Assembly: GCA_005046945.1 (NCBI GenBank)
Contig: SUSS01000001.1
Span: 62,001 to 126,000, forward strand
Direction of reading: 5' to 3'
From: Tissierella creatinini
Lineage (GTDB): Bacteria > Bacillota > Clostridia > Tissierellales > Tissierellaceae
DNA length: 64,000 nucleotides
Positions 8,142 through 16,673 of this stretch are shown here, in pieces (position 1 is the first letter of the stretch; the number at the start of each line of letters is the position of its first letter). The position numbers and the translations under genes were made by a program. Under the pieces are notes generated by a model. That model was not told where the DNA came from. It saw only the letters and a list, made by a program, of their open reading frames with translations, and did no database searches.

Positions 8142-8623
8142 TGAAAGTAATCTATCCAGGAAGCTTTGATCCATTGACCTATGGTCATATAGATATAATT
8201 GAGAGATGCTCTGAACAGTTTGAGTTAATTACTGTAGCTGTTTTAATAAACAATGCTAAAGTAGGGCTATTTACTACACAAGAGAGATTAGATTTGATTC
8301 GAGAAACTACTAAACATTTAAAAAATGTTAGAGTAGATTCTTTTAGAGGACTTCTAATCGATTATGCAAAGAAAATTGATACAAATATTATTATAAAGGG
8401 ATTAAGAGCAGTATCCGATTTTGAATATGAAATGCAAATGGCTTTAGCAAATAAAAAACTATATCCAAAACTGGAAACCTTTTTCATGGTATCGAATATG
8501 AAATACTCCTTTTTAAGTTCAAGCATCGTAAAGGAGGTATCAATACTTGGTGGAGATGTTTCTGGTTTTGTACCAAAGGTTGTTGAAGATTCTTTAAAAG
8601 TCAAAATCAAAGGGGGATTATAA
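8141..8623 (+). CDS. coaD: Phosphopantetheine adenylyltransferase
   Basis: Catalyses the penultimate step of coenzyme A synthesis, joining ATP and 4'-phosphopantetheine to make dephospho-CoA. The 160-residue nucleotidyltransferase shows GSFDPLTYGH at 7-16 (the T/HxGH motif), IIKGLRAVSDFEYE in the middle and the SSSIVKEV stretch at about 127-134, which corresponds to the ISSSxxR region. Start and stop are tightly coupled to rsmD and to the following coiled-coil gene, whose ATG comes immediately after the coaD stop. Confidence 0.97.
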   Translation: MKVIYPGSFDPLTYGHIDIIERCSEQFELITVAVLINNAKVGLFTTQERLDLIRETTKHLKNVRVDSFRGLLIDYAKKIDTNIIIKGLRAVSDFEYEMQMALANKKLYPKLETFFMVSNMKYSFLSSSIVKEVSILGGDVSGFVPKVVEDSLKVKIKGGL

Positions 8624-9070
8624 ATGGATATGTTAGATCTTATTGATGAAGTTAAAGATGTAGTTGAAGCTGGGACAAGTGTGCCATTTACCGGTAAGGT
8701 TATGGTTGATAAGGAGGAAATACTTGATATAATCAATGAAATCAGAATTAAACTTCCTGATGAAATCAAGCAAGCGGTTTGGATTAAGGATGAGAGACAG
8801 AGAATTTTAGCAGAAGCACAAAAAGATGCTGACAATATGATTAATGAAGCAAATTATAAACTTGAAGAGATGGTTGAAGAAGATCAAATTCTTAGGGTTG
8901 CAAATCAACGAGCCGAAGACATTATATCTAGAGCACAGATTAGTGCTAAGGAAATTAGAATAGGAGCAATGGAATATGCTGACACTCTATTGGAAGAGAC
9001 TCAAGAGAATTTAAAAGAGGTTATTCAATTACTTAACGATAACAGAAAGGAACTCAGGGGGAATGATTAA
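8624..9070 (+). CDS. Coiled-coil protein downstream of coaD, function unknown
   Basis: A 148-residue soluble protein beginning directly after coaD, with an AGGGGG ribosome binding site at the end of coaD. Residues 1-55 hold a short conserved-looking head (VPFTGKVMVDKEEILDII), after which nearly all is charged helix (about 60-145) of the F-type b-subunit/DivIVA-like coiled-coil kind. Proteins like this follow coaD in several clostridia and are often loosely labelled ATPase or V-type subunit H, without support. I can see no catalytic motif and no membrane segment. Its stop codon overlaps that of ylbJ on the other strand. A structural or scaffolding role is possible but only a guess. Confidence 0.85.
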   Translation: MDMLDLIDEVKDVVEAGTSVPFTGKVMVDKEEILDIINEIRIKLPDEIKQAVWIKDERQRILAEAQKDADNMINEANYKLEEMVEEDQILRVANQRAEDIISRAQISAKEIRIGAMEYADTLLEETQENLKEVIQLLNDNRKELRGND

Positions 9071-10245
9071 GTTCTCCTCCTGAATTCCAGTATAAATATG
9101 GATAATATTATTAAGAACATAATTAAACTCAAAGCCAAGGTTGTGGAGCTGGTTAATATCTTTAACCAGCTAGATGTATTTATGTGAAATAAAGGCTCTT
9201 TAGGAATGAAAGTGCTTATAATTTTGTCCTTGTAGAAGAATAAGTATATCAAATATGTATAAACAAATGATAATAGTCCATGGAAGATCTTGGAAATGAT
9301 ATATTTTCTAGTATCTATATCAGTATCGCTTATAAAGCTTATGGCCTGACTATGAATCGAAAATCCACCCCATCCAATTATAAGGTTTATTAAGAGAATT
9401 TTTTTGATTAATGAGATCTCCAATCCTGAGATCATAGCACAACCATTAGTAATCTCAATTATACCAGCGACAATGGCTTTTAGATTGGGAATTTCTACTT
9501 TTGTTATTTTAGATAAGGTATTTATTATGAGATTAAATCCACTAGAGTCTAATAGGATATTTATAATAACTGAATAGATTATTACAAATCCTCCCACCGT
9601 TATTATAGCATTCATACTATCCGTAACGGATTTAGTTATTATGGAACCTTCGGATTTTTGCATTGGCTTTCTAATAGAACCAATATTCATGATATAGTCT
9701 TCTCTACACTTATAATTTTTCTTCCCTCTACTAGTTATCCCTAATATTAATCCAATAGTCAGTGCCCCTAAATAATGGGGCATCAATAAGAGAAATCCAA
9801 GCCTAGGCATTTGGAGCATTCCTATGGTTACAGAGCCTAATATAAAAAGAGGCCCTGAGGTAGAGCAAAATCCAATTAATCGATTAGCCTCATTTTTTGT
9901 GATTAGACCTTCGTTTCTAATCTTTGCTGTAATTCTAGATCCTATAGGATACCCACTCATTATACTCATGAATAAAGGAAAAGCCCCTATTCCTGAAGCA
10001 TTAAATAATGGTCGCATAATAGGTTCTAAATATCTTGTAAAGTAATCTATTACACCCAAGGAAATCATCAAATCAGTAATGAGTATAAATGGAAATAAGG
10101 ATGGTAGTAGGATATTGAACCAGATATTTAACCCTTCTTTTGCACTTTCTATGGATTTATTAGGGTCTTTTATTATTTCTATAGCAATGAAGAATAGAAT
10201 TAGTTCTGTAATTAAAACCTTGGTACTCCATTTGTTCTTTTGCAT
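9067..10245 (-). CDS. ylbJ: Sporulation integral membrane protein YlbJ
   Basis: Polytopic membrane protein (392 residues, about eight to ten hydrophobic segments) of the YlbJ family, which carries the Gate domain of nucleoside transporter-like proteins. In Bacillus it is made in the mother cell under sigma-E and is needed for heat-resistant spores; the transported substrate is unknown. Visible family stretches include LLPSLFPFILITDLM near residue 50, FPLFMSIMSGYPIGSR near 92-107 and IGWGGFSIHSQAISF near 294-308. The ATG at 10245 has AAAGAGGGG upstream on the minus strand. A sigma-E-like promoter (10303-10330) precedes it. The stop overlaps the convergent coiled-coil gene by four bases (TTAA shared). 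Confidence 0.92.
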   Translation of the reverse strand: MQKNKWSTKVLITELILFFIAIEIIKDPNKSIESAKEGLNIWFNILLPSLFPFILITDLMISLGVIDYFTRYLEPIMRPLFNASGIGAFPLFMSIMSGYPIGSRITAKIRNEGLITKNEANRLIGFCSTSGPLFILGSVTIGMLQMPRLGFLLLMPHYLGALTIGLILGITSRGKKNYKCREDYIMNIGSIRKPMQKSEGSIITKSVTDSMNAIITVGGFVIIYSVIINILLDSSGFNLIINTLSKITKVEIPNLKAIVAGIIEITNGCAMISGLEISLIKKILLINLIIGWGGFSIHSQAISFISDTDIDTRKYIISKIFHGLLSFVYTYLIYLFFYKDKIISTFIPKEPLFHINTSSWLKILTSSTTLALSLIMFLIILSIFILEFRRRT

Positions 10246-10302
10246 TTTATCCCCTCTTTCTTAATATAACTATATGCAAGAAGGTGAGTAATTATTTTAA
10301 GT

Positions 10303-10330
10303 TTTGTATGAAATTGATTAGCAAATTATC
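10303..10330 (-). promoter_or_regulatory. Sigma-E-like promoter for ylbJ
   Basis: On the minus strand GATAATT (10324-10330) is followed after 13 bases by CATACAAA (10303-10310). The Bacillus sigma-E -10 consensus is CATACANT, so seven of eight positions agree, and the -35 half has the expected ATA core. It lies 57 bases before the ylbJ ATG and overlaps the last codon of tmcAL. This is the only site of this quality seen and it sits before a known sigma-E target family. Confidence 0.5.
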
Positions 10331-11576
10331 ATTCCGCTATATATGGTGAAGTTATGTAGTCCATTTTTTCATAGGGCTCATTCTTGCTTATTCCAAGGAA
10401 AAATAAATCAGTGGCTTTTTCTTCATACTCCAAAAAGGAGTTTATATTCTGATTTCTAAGTTTTCTAAAGTTAGAATACTTGGTGATTATAGATATTTCA
10501 GTAGTCTTATTAATTCTTTGAAGAATTTCCAGTCCTTTTTTATTGCATCCTAAAACTCTTATATATTCAATAGGTAAACCATATATTCTCTTAATTTCAT
10601 CCCGCTTAAGATTCATCAATAGATGTATGATAATTCTCTTTATACGTGTTGATGGATATCTTTTAGTAGTGACTTCATCAACGAGTTCTTGCAGATTATA
10701 ATGTTTTAGACTCATTCTTAAAATTCTATTCTCAAGACCTTCTTCCATATCCATAATTCCCCTTAGCTCCTTTGGGCTTTTTATTCTTAATATATATCGG
10801 AGTATTTCATTATAGTTAGATAGTTTGTTGAAAATTCCATAATTATTATAAAAATCCAAAAGATACTCATAGGAGCTCACTGGCATAAACTCCTTTACAG
10901 AGGATATACTGCTGCTGTATAATCGGTTCCTTATTCCTGTGGCAGATCCTATAGGGGTAGTTATTTCTTCATCTTTATATTTATTACCTAACCTCCCAAT
11001 AGAAAAAGGTATTATAGGGGATTTTATTTTTATTAGTGCTTTAAGATATTCAATTCCTAGTATATTGTTGGATTCTTTGAGTAAATTAATATAATCACAA
11101 TCATCATTTGAACTATGTGATTTAATATAGTAATCTAAAGCAGATCCTCTTGATGCTGAAAAAGCCATGCCATGGTTTAAATTTTCTTTTAACTTATTCT
11201 TAAACTCTATAGGCTCATTTACTAATATTTCTGCTGCCTTTATTAAGTTTATTAATCCTCCATTTTCGCTTCCAAAAGAAATACAATCTACTAAATTAAG
11301 AGAATCTAATATCTTAACAGAACCATATGCAAAGAGCTCTGCACTTTGAACAGAGAATACAAAAGGCAGCTCGATAACTAAATCTACCCCGTTATCTATT
11401 GCCATCTTAGCCCTAGTCCATTTATCTACAAGAGCGGGTTCTCCCCTTTGTACGAAGGAAGAGCTCATTATCGCTATGGAATGAGTTGCTTTTGTTATTT
11501 TAAGGGATTGTTCTAGATGATATTTGTGCCCAAGGTGGAAAGGATTATATTCTGTTATTAAGCCTAAGATTTTCAT
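10329..11576 (-). CDS. tmcAL: tRNA(Met) cytidine acetate ligase TmcAL (YlbM)
   Basis: Makes N4-acetylcytidine at the wobble position of elongator tRNA-Met using acetate and ATP. The N-terminal nucleotidyltransferase domain has TEYNPFHLGHKYHL at about 8-21, with the HxGH-type signature NPFHLGH, then SSFVQRGEPALVDKWTRAKMA, typical of the family. Length is 415 residues from the ATG at 11576, which has GGAGG five bases upstream; an earlier ATG and TTG in frame overlap or precede that site. The gene is next to ylbJ, as in Bacillus. It uses acetate directly, and ackA lies divergently next door, though a functional link is only inference. Confidence 0.94.
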   Translation of the reverse strand: MKILGLITEYNPFHLGHKYHLEQSLKITKATHSIAIMSSSFVQRGEPALVDKWTRAKMAIDNGVDLVIELPFVFSVQSAELFAYGSVKILDSLNLVDCISFGSENGGLINLIKAAEILVNEPIEFKNKLKENLNHGMAFSASRGSALDYYIKSHSSNDDCDYINLLKESNNILGIEYLKALIKIKSPIIPFSIGRLGNKYKDEEITTPIGSATGIRNRLYSSSISSVKEFMPVSSYEYLLDFYNNYGIFNKLSNYNEILRYILRIKSPKELRGIMDMEEGLENRILRMSLKHYNLQELVDEVTTKRYPSTRIKRIIIHLLMNLKRDEIKRIYGLPIEYIRVLGCNKKGLEILQRINKTTEISIITKYSNFRKLRNQNINSFLEYEEKATDLFFLGISKNEPYEKMDYITSPYIAE

Positions 11577-11607
11577 AATTTCCTCCATCAACTATTTATT
11601 TTAATAT

Positions 11608-11637
11608 ATATTATCCCAGAGAAAATATTAAAAACAA
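11608..11637 (-). promoter_or_regulatory. Possible promoter for tmcAL
   Basis: On the minus strand TTGTTT (11632-11637) and TAATAT (11608-11613), spacer 18. Moderate match. Confidence 0.4.
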
Positions 11638-11659
11638 CAATTTTAAGAAATTTATTTTG

Positions 11660-11688
11660 TTGATTTTTTAACTAATTTGTAATACTAT
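11660..11688 (+). promoter_or_regulatory. Possible promoter for ackA
   Basis: TTGATT at 11660-11665 and TACTAT at 11683-11688, spacer 17, 31 bases before the ackA ATG. Confidence 0.45.
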
Positions 11689-11719
11689 TGATATAGATAA
11701 CTTAACTGGAGGTAGGGCG

Positions 11720-12922
11720 ATGAATATTTTAGTAATTAACTGTGGAAGTTCTTCTCTAAAATATCAATTAGTTGATATGAATGGGGAAGAAGTACTAGCT
11801 AAAGGCTTAGTTGAAAGAATAGGAATTGAAGGCTCAAGAATTAAACATGACACAACTGGTAAAGATAGAGTAGTAATCGAAGAACCAATGAAGGACCACA
11901 AAAGAGCATTAGAATTAGTTCTTAATGCAGTAGTTCATGCAGAATATGGTGCAGTAAAGTCCCTTGATGAAATCAATGCAGTTGGCCATAGAATAGTTCA
12001 TGGTGGAGAGGATTTCGCAGAATCTGTAATTATTAATGATAAGGTGATGGAAGCTATAGAAAAAAATAGTGAATTAGCCCCACTACATAACCCACCTAAT
12101 ATTATTGGAATCAACGCATGTAAAGAGCTTATGCCTGCTACTCCAATGGTTGCGGTATTTGACACTGCTTTCCATCAAACGATTCCGGCAGATAACTATA
12201 TATATGCTATTCCTTATGAGTATTATGAGAAGTATAAGATTAGAAGATATGGTTTCCATGGAACATCTCATAAGTATGTTTCACAAAGAGCAGCTGAAAT
12301 TTTAGGTAAGGACATTAAAGACCTTAATATAGTTACTTGTCACTTAGGAAATGGCTCAAGCGTTACTGCTGTTGAAGGTGGTAGATCTATAGATACATCA
12401 ATGGGCTTTACACCACTTGCAGGACTTGCAATGGGTACAAGGTCAGGAGATATAGACCCTGCTATTATTCCATTTATAATGGATAAAGAAAATCTTACTT
12501 TTGATGAAGTTAATAATATGCTTAATAAGAAATCAGGTGTATTGGGAATTTCTGGAATAAGTAGTGATTTTAGAGATCTTGAAATTGCAGAACAAGAAGG
12601 TAATGTAAGAGCAAAACTTGCACTAGATATATTTGCAAATAAAGTAAAAAAATATATAGCAGCTTATGCAGCTCAAATGTGCCGTATAGATGTTTTAGTA
12701 TTTACAGCTGGAATAGGTGAAAATTCTGATTCAATGCGTGAAAGAATTTGTGAAGGACTTGAATGCTTAGGCATTAGAGTAGCTAAGGAATTAAATGACG
12801 GTGTAAGAGGCATCGAAAAAGTGCTTAGCAAGGATTTAACTGCTACAGCAGTAATGGTTATTCCTACAAATGAGGAATTGATGATAGCAAGAGATACTTT
12901 AGAGCTTGTATCTAACAGATAA
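11720..12922 (+). CDS. ackA: Acetate kinase
   Basis: Reversibly converts acetyl phosphate and ADP to acetate and ATP, the substrate-level phosphorylation step of acetate fermentation. The 400-residue ASKHA-fold protein has the N-terminal phosphate loop NCGSSSLK (7-14), [10 protein letters not shown] near 88-97, [10 protein letters not shown] near 147-156 and the HLGNGSS loop near 207-213, and AGIGENS near the C-terminus. All are standard for AckA. The ribosome binding site GGAGG precedes the ATG by seven bases. No pta is adjacent, so the partner phosphotransacetylase must be encoded elsewhere. Confidence 0.98.
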   Translation: MNILVINCGSSSLKYQLVDMNGEEVLAKGLVERIGIEGSRIKHDTTGKDRVVIEEPMKDHKRALELVLNAVVHAEYGAVKSLDEINAVGHRIVHGGEDFAESVIINDKVMEAIEKNSELAPLHNPPNIIGINACKELMPATPMVAVFDTAFHQTIPADNYIYAIPYEYYEKYKIRRYGFHGTSHKYVSQRAAEILGKDIKDLNIVTCHLGNGSSVTAVEGGRSIDTSMGFTPLAGLAMGTRSGDIDPAIIPFIMDKENLTFDEVNNMLNKKSGVLGISGISSDFRDLEIAEQEGNVRAKLALDIFANKVKKYIAAYAAQMCRIDVLVFTAGIGENSDSMRERICEGLECLGIRVAKELNDGVRGIEKVLSKDLTATAVMVIPTNEELMIARDTLELVSNR

Positions 12923-12925
12923 TTC

Positions 12926-12954
12926 TTGACAAAATTAAACCTCCTTATTATAAT
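12926..12954 (+). promoter_or_regulatory. Consensus sigma-A promoter for yceD-rpmF
   Basis: TTGACA (12926-12931) and TATAAT (12949-12954) with a 17-base spacer: a perfect match in both boxes. It begins three bases after the ackA stop and 30 bases before the yceD ATG. Confidence 0.88.
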
Positions 12955-12983
12955 GTTATTTGGTAGTTTATGAGGTGAAATAA

Positions 12984-13490
12984 ATGAAATACGATTTAAC
13001 TAGTTTTTTTGATGGAGATGAATATGCATACAAGCTGGAAGGTGAGATTTATGAAGTTCCAGCTTTAGATTCCGGTCATATTATTGATCCAATTAAGTAT
13101 AATGGTAAAATATATAAGGTAGATGGTAGTTCAGAACTTCATGTAGATATCCAATATAAATATGAAGATGAATGCAGTAGATGCTTAAAGCCAACTACTA
13201 GAGTATATAACACTGTTTTATCAGGAAAACTAATGACTAACAAAGGGAAGTATAATGATGAGGACGAATCTGAGGAGATCATTTTCTATGAGGATGGTCA
13301 TTTAAATCTTGAGGAATATATTTGGAGTCATGTTGTTAGTTCCCTACCAATGAAAACCCTATGTAGCAATGATTGCAAGGGGCTATGCCCTAATTGCGGC
13401 ATAGATTTAAATTACCAATCCTGTAATTGTATGGGAAATACAATTGACCCAAGATTGGAAAAGTTAAAGGAACTTTTTCCTAAGAAATAA
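12984..13490 (+). CDS. yceD: DUF177 protein YceD, 23S rRNA accumulation factor
   Basis: Member of the DUF177/YceD family, which is almost always next to rpmF and is linked to 23S rRNA accumulation. The protein has 168 residues. It carries a central CSRC at about 63-66 and a C-terminal cysteine cluster (LCSNDCKGLCPNCG, then NYQSCNC) that looks like a metal site. The C-terminal Cys cluster is typical of Gram-positive members. It is driven by the consensus promoter at 12926-12954 and followed after 13 bases by rpmF, so ribosomal protein and accumulation factor are made together. Confidence 0.92.
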   Translation: MKYDLTSFFDGDEYAYKLEGEIYEVPALDSGHIIDPIKYNGKIYKVDGSSELHVDIQYKYEDECSRCLKPTTRVYNTVLSGKLMTNKGKYNDEDESEEIIFYEDGHLNLEEYIWSHVVSSLPMKTLCSNDCKGLCPNCGIDLNYQSCNCMGNTIDPRLEKLKELFPKK

Positions 13491-13503
13491 GGAGGTGTTG
13501 TAA

Positions 13504-13683
13504 ATGGCAGTGCCAAAGAGAAAAACTTCAAAACAAAGAAAGAACAAGAGAAGAGCTTCATCTTATAGGCTTAATAAAGCTACTGTAGTAGAATGTCCAC
13601 AATGTCATGAAACAAAACAACCACATAGAGTTTGTCCTAATTGTGGCTATTACAAGAACAGAGAAGTTATTGTTGTTGAATAA
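13504..13683 (+). CDS. rpmF: Large ribosomal subunit protein bL32
   Basis: Component of the 50S subunit, 59 residues: it begins MAVPKRKTSKQRKNKRRAS, the standard L32 N-terminus, and carries two zinc-ribbon pairs, CPQC and CPNC. A strong AAGGAGGTG ribosome binding site precedes the ATG. It closes the short yceD-rpmF operon and is followed by a clear terminator. Confidence 0.97.
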   Translation: MAVPKRKTSKQRKNKRRASSYRLNKATVVECPQCHETKQPHRVCPNCGYYKNREVIVVE

Positions 13684-13718
13684 AAAAGATAGTGATTAAC
13701 TTCACTATCTTTTTTTTA
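13684..13718 (+). terminator. Intrinsic terminator after rpmF
   Basis: AAAGATAGTGA pairs with TCACTATCTTT around a six-base loop, directly followed by a run of eight or more T. Confidence 0.92.
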
Positions 13719-13765
13719 CATATTTTGATATATAATAAGTATTAGTAAAAGAAGGGAGGTATAAT

Positions 13766-14782
13766 ATGAGAATAATCGTTGATGCAATGGGTGGCGACAA
13801 TGCACCTATTGAAATTGTTAAAGGGTGCGTAGAAGCCGTAAACGAATATGGGATTAAGTTACTTCTTATAGGGAAAATAGATATTATTCAAGTAGAGCTT
13901 AAAAAATATAATTATCCATTAGGAGATATTGAAATACTTGATGCTCAAGATATTATAACTAATGATGATGAACCAGCAAATGCAATCAGAAGAAAAAAAG
14001 ATAGCTCTATGGTTGTAGGGCTTAAGGCTTTAGCAGAAGGTCTTGGAGATGGTTTTATATCTGCTGGCAGTACAGGTGCACTTCTGGCAGGAGGACTTTT
14101 TATCGTTAAGAGAATACCTGGAATAGATAGGGCTGCTTTAACAAGCGTTTATCCTACTACAAAGGGACTTTCTCTATTGGTAGATGCCGGAGCGAATGTT
14201 GATTGTAAACCTGAGTATTTAAGTCAATTCGGAGTTATGGGTTCCGTATATATGGAGAAGGTCATGAAAAAGACTAATCCTACAGTAGGGCTGGTAAATA
14301 TAGGGACAGAAGAAGAAAAAGGAAATCAGCTTGTTAAAGAAGCATATAAAATGCTTAAAAATTCAAACTTGAATTTTATTGGTAATATTGAAGGAAGAAC
14401 TATACCATTAGGGGAAGCTGATGTAATACTAGCTGATGGTTTTGTTGGAAATGTAATTCTTAAACTAACAGAAGGTATGGCTATTTCTATATTTTCCCAC
14501 CTTAAAGAAGCCTTTATGTCTAATACACAATCAAAACTTGGGGCTATGCTTCTTAAACCAAAATTAAAAGAAATGAAAAAGATAATGGATTATAGAGAAA
14601 TTGGTGGTGCTCCCTTACTAGGTACTAGAATGCCTATAGTTAAAGCACATGGAAGTTCAGATTCCTTGGCATTTAAGAATGGAATCAGACAACTGATTTC
14701 GTTTATAGAAAAGGAAGTAATTAAAACTATTACAGATAGTTTAGGTGAACAAATGGAAAATCAGGAGGATATAGAGGAGTAG
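13766..14782 (+). CDS. plsX: Phosphate acyltransferase PlsX
   Basis: Peripheral membrane enzyme that turns acyl-ACP into acyl phosphate, the acyl donor for PlsY in phospholipid synthesis. The 338-residue protein starts MRIIVDAMGGDNAP, the family signature, and contains SAGSTGALLAGG at about 92-103 and the region FVGNVILKLTEG near 226-237. A GGGAGG site precedes the ATG. In many Firmicutes fabD, fabG or acpP follow plsX; here rnc comes next, so the acyl carrier protein gene is not in its usual place. The order rpmF-plsX-rnc is otherwise common. Confidence 0.97.
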   Translation: MRIIVDAMGGDNAPIEIVKGCVEAVNEYGIKLLLIGKIDIIQVELKKYNYPLGDIEILDAQDIITNDDEPANAIRRKKDSSMVVGLKALAEGLGDGFISAGSTGALLAGGLFIVKRIPGIDRAALTSVYPTTKGLSLLVDAGANVDCKPEYLSQFGVMGSVYMEKVMKKTNPTVGLVNIGTEEEKGNQLVKEAYKMLKNSNLNFIGNIEGRTIPLGEADVILADGFVGNVILKLTEGMAISIFSHLKEAFMSNTQSKLGAMLLKPKLKEMKKIMDYREIGGAPLLGTRMPIVKAHGSSDSLAFKNGIRQLISFIEKEVIKTITDSLGEQMENQEDIEE

Positions 14783-14818
14783 AATATTTGACTCAAGTTT
14801 TCAATTGGAGGTATGTTG

Positions 14819-15541
14819 GTGAAATCTGAAGATCAAAAGAGGAAAAGCTTAAAAGAGTTACAAGAGAACTTAGGATATTACTTTAATGACATTGAGTTAT
14901 TAGAAACGGCATTAACCCATAGCTCCTACGCTAATGAAAACAAACTTCATATATCTAAGTGTAATGAAAGGTTGGAATTTTTAGGAGATACAATTGTTAA
15001 TCTTGTAACAAGTGAATATTTATACAATAAGTATCCTTTTTACCCAGAAGGTGAGCTGACAAAGATACGAGCTAAGGTGGTTTGCGAGCCATCATTGGCA
15101 TTTATTGCTAGGAAGTTGCGTTTAGGTGAATACTTATATCTTGGAAAAGGAGAAGAGGCCACTGGTGGAAGAAACAGAGAATCTATTTTAGCAGATTCTA
15201 GCGAGGCTATAACAGGAGCAATTTTTCTGGATAGTAGTTATGAAGTAGTACGGAATTATCTATTAGTTAATTTTGAATCTGATATAGTTCATGCAGTAGC
15301 TAAGGGAGATTTGTTTATGGATTATAAAACAGAACTTCAGGAAAGGCTTCAGAAGGTTGCTAAAGTTAGAGTAGAGTATGTAGTAACCAAGGAAGAGGGA
15401 CCAGATCATAATAAGTTATTTTACATAGATGTTACCATAAATCAACAGACAATAGGTTCTGGAATCGGTAGGAATAAAAAGGAGGCAGAACAGATGGCTG
15501 CTAAGGAAGCGCTAATCCTAATGGGTGAAGACTATGTCTAA
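14819..15541 (+). CDS. rnc: Ribonuclease III
   Basis: Double-strand-specific endoribonuclease that processes rRNA precursors and mRNA. The RNase III signature NERLEFLGDTIVN is present at about 42-54, with the second acidic patch DSSEAITGAIFLD at about 117-129, and a dsRNA-binding domain fills the last 70 residues. The GTG at 14819 is preferred because GGAGG at 14807-14811 is then seven bases away; the ATG at 14813 would be only one base from it. That gives 240 residues. It overlaps the radical-SAM gene by eight bases at its end. Confidence 0.96.
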   Translation: MKSEDQKRKSLKELQENLGYYFNDIELLETALTHSSYANENKLHISKCNERLEFLGDTIVNLVTSEYLYNKYPFYPEGELTKIRAKVVCEPSLAFIARKLRLGEYLYLGKGEEATGGRNRESILADSSEAITGAIFLDSSYEVVRNYLLVNFESDIVHAVAKGDLFMDYKTELQERLQKVAKVRVEYVVTKEEGPDHNKLFYIDVTINQQTIGSGIGRNKKEAEQMAAKEALILMGEDYV

Positions 15542-16643
15542 ACATTATATTATACCTATATTTGTTCCTCATTTTGGGTGCCAAAATGATTGCGTATTCT
15601 GCAATCAAAAAAAGATTACAGGACTTTCCACTAACGTAAAGGTGGAAGATGTTGAGAGTATTATATTAACTTATTTAAACTACTTCGCAGAAGGTGGTTT
15701 TATAGAAGTTGCCTTTTATGGTGGGAGCTTTACAGCCATTGATATTAATGTTCAAAAGGAACTTCTTAAAGTGCCTTTTGAATACAAAAAGAAGGGTATT
15801 ATTAATGAAATTAGACTTTCTACAAGGCCTGATGCAATCAACAAAGAGATTCTTAACAATTTAAGACTCTGTGGAGTAGATACTATTGAATTAGGTGTAC
15901 AATCTTTAGATGAGGATGTATTAAAGGCTAGTGATAGGGGGCATTTAGCTTCAATAGTCTATCAAGCTTGTGAGTTAATAAAGCAATTCGGTTTTAATCT
16001 AGGTTTACAAATGATGTTAGGACTACCGGAAGATAGTATAGAAAAATCTCTCAAGACTTGCTTAGAATTTATAAAGCTTAAACCATATTGTGTTAGAATT
16101 TACCCTACTTTAGTAATTCGTGATACTCACCTTGAAAGATTATACATAAATAAATCCTATATTCCCTTAGATCTTGATAGTGCTGTTGAACAATCTTCTT
16201 TACTACTAATGCTTTTTTATCTTAATTATATCAATGTTATAAGGATAGGACTTCAACCTACAGAGGATATACAGCTAGGAAGAGAAGTAGTAGCAGGTCC
16301 TTTTCACCCTGCCTTTAGGCAATTAGTTGAATCCAATATCTATAGGATGTTATTTGAATATATTTTTTTAGAAAGGGACATTTCAACGGAAAATGTGGAT
16401 TTAGTTATAGAAGCAAATAAATCTAAAATTTCCTTTATTGCCGGGCAACAGTCTTCAAATATTAATTATTGGAAAGATAAATATAGATTCAGTAAAATAA
16501 AGATATATGAAAAAGATATAATATCTAATAGTATTAATATTACAATTGGAAAGTATTATGATAGAATAAATATGTATGAATTGATGGATAAATATATAAA
16601 AAATCATCCGTTGATTGAAAAAATTCAGGGTTTCCAACAATAG
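15534..16643 (+). CDS. Radical SAM protein of the Elp3-like family (rnc-smc locus)
   Basis: Radical S-adenosylmethionine protein of 369 residues with the cluster-binding cysteines in FGCQNDCVFC at about 16-25 (C-x3-C-x2-C) and the downstream EVAFYGGSFTAID stretch (GGSFT being the SAM-contact motif). It resembles the Elp3-related radical-SAM enzymes that sit between rnc and smc in clostridia; there is no C-terminal acetyltransferase domain, so tRNA acetylation as in Elp3 cannot be assumed and the substrate is unknown. The ATG at 15534 overlaps the rnc end; a GTG at 15525 is an alternative start three codons earlier. Confidence 0.85.
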   Translation: MSKHYIIPIFVPHFGCQNDCVFCNQKKITGLSTNVKVEDVESIILTYLNYFAEGGFIEVAFYGGSFTAIDINVQKELLKVPFEYKKKGIINEIRLSTRPDAINKEILNNLRLCGVDTIELGVQSLDEDVLKASDRGHLASIVYQACELIKQFGFNLGLQMMLGLPEDSIEKSLKTCLEFIKLKPYCVRIYPTLVIRDTHLERLYINKSYIPLDLDSAVEQSSLLLMLFYLNYINVIRIGLQPTEDIQLGREVVAGPFHPAFRQLVESNIYRMLFEYIFLERDISTENVDLVIEANKSKISFIAGQQSSNINYWKDKYRFSKIKIYEKDIISNSINITIGKYYDRINMYELMDKYIKNHPLIEKIQGFQQ

Positions 16644-16652
16644 GAAACCTTT
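16628..16652 (+). terminator. Weak hairpin between the radical-SAM gene and smc
   Basis: GGTTTCC pairs with GGAAACC around a seven-base loop that includes the stop codon of the upstream gene, followed only by TTTAACT. More likely a partial terminator or mRNA-stabilising hairpin than a full stop. Confidence 0.4.
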
Positions 16653-16673
16653 AACTATGATGGGGTGATAGCC

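Noticed and set aside
8362-8835. 157-codon antisense frame across coaD and the following gene
   Set aside because: It overlaps two convincing genes, lacks a ribosome binding site and has a composition typical of a reverse-complement shadow.
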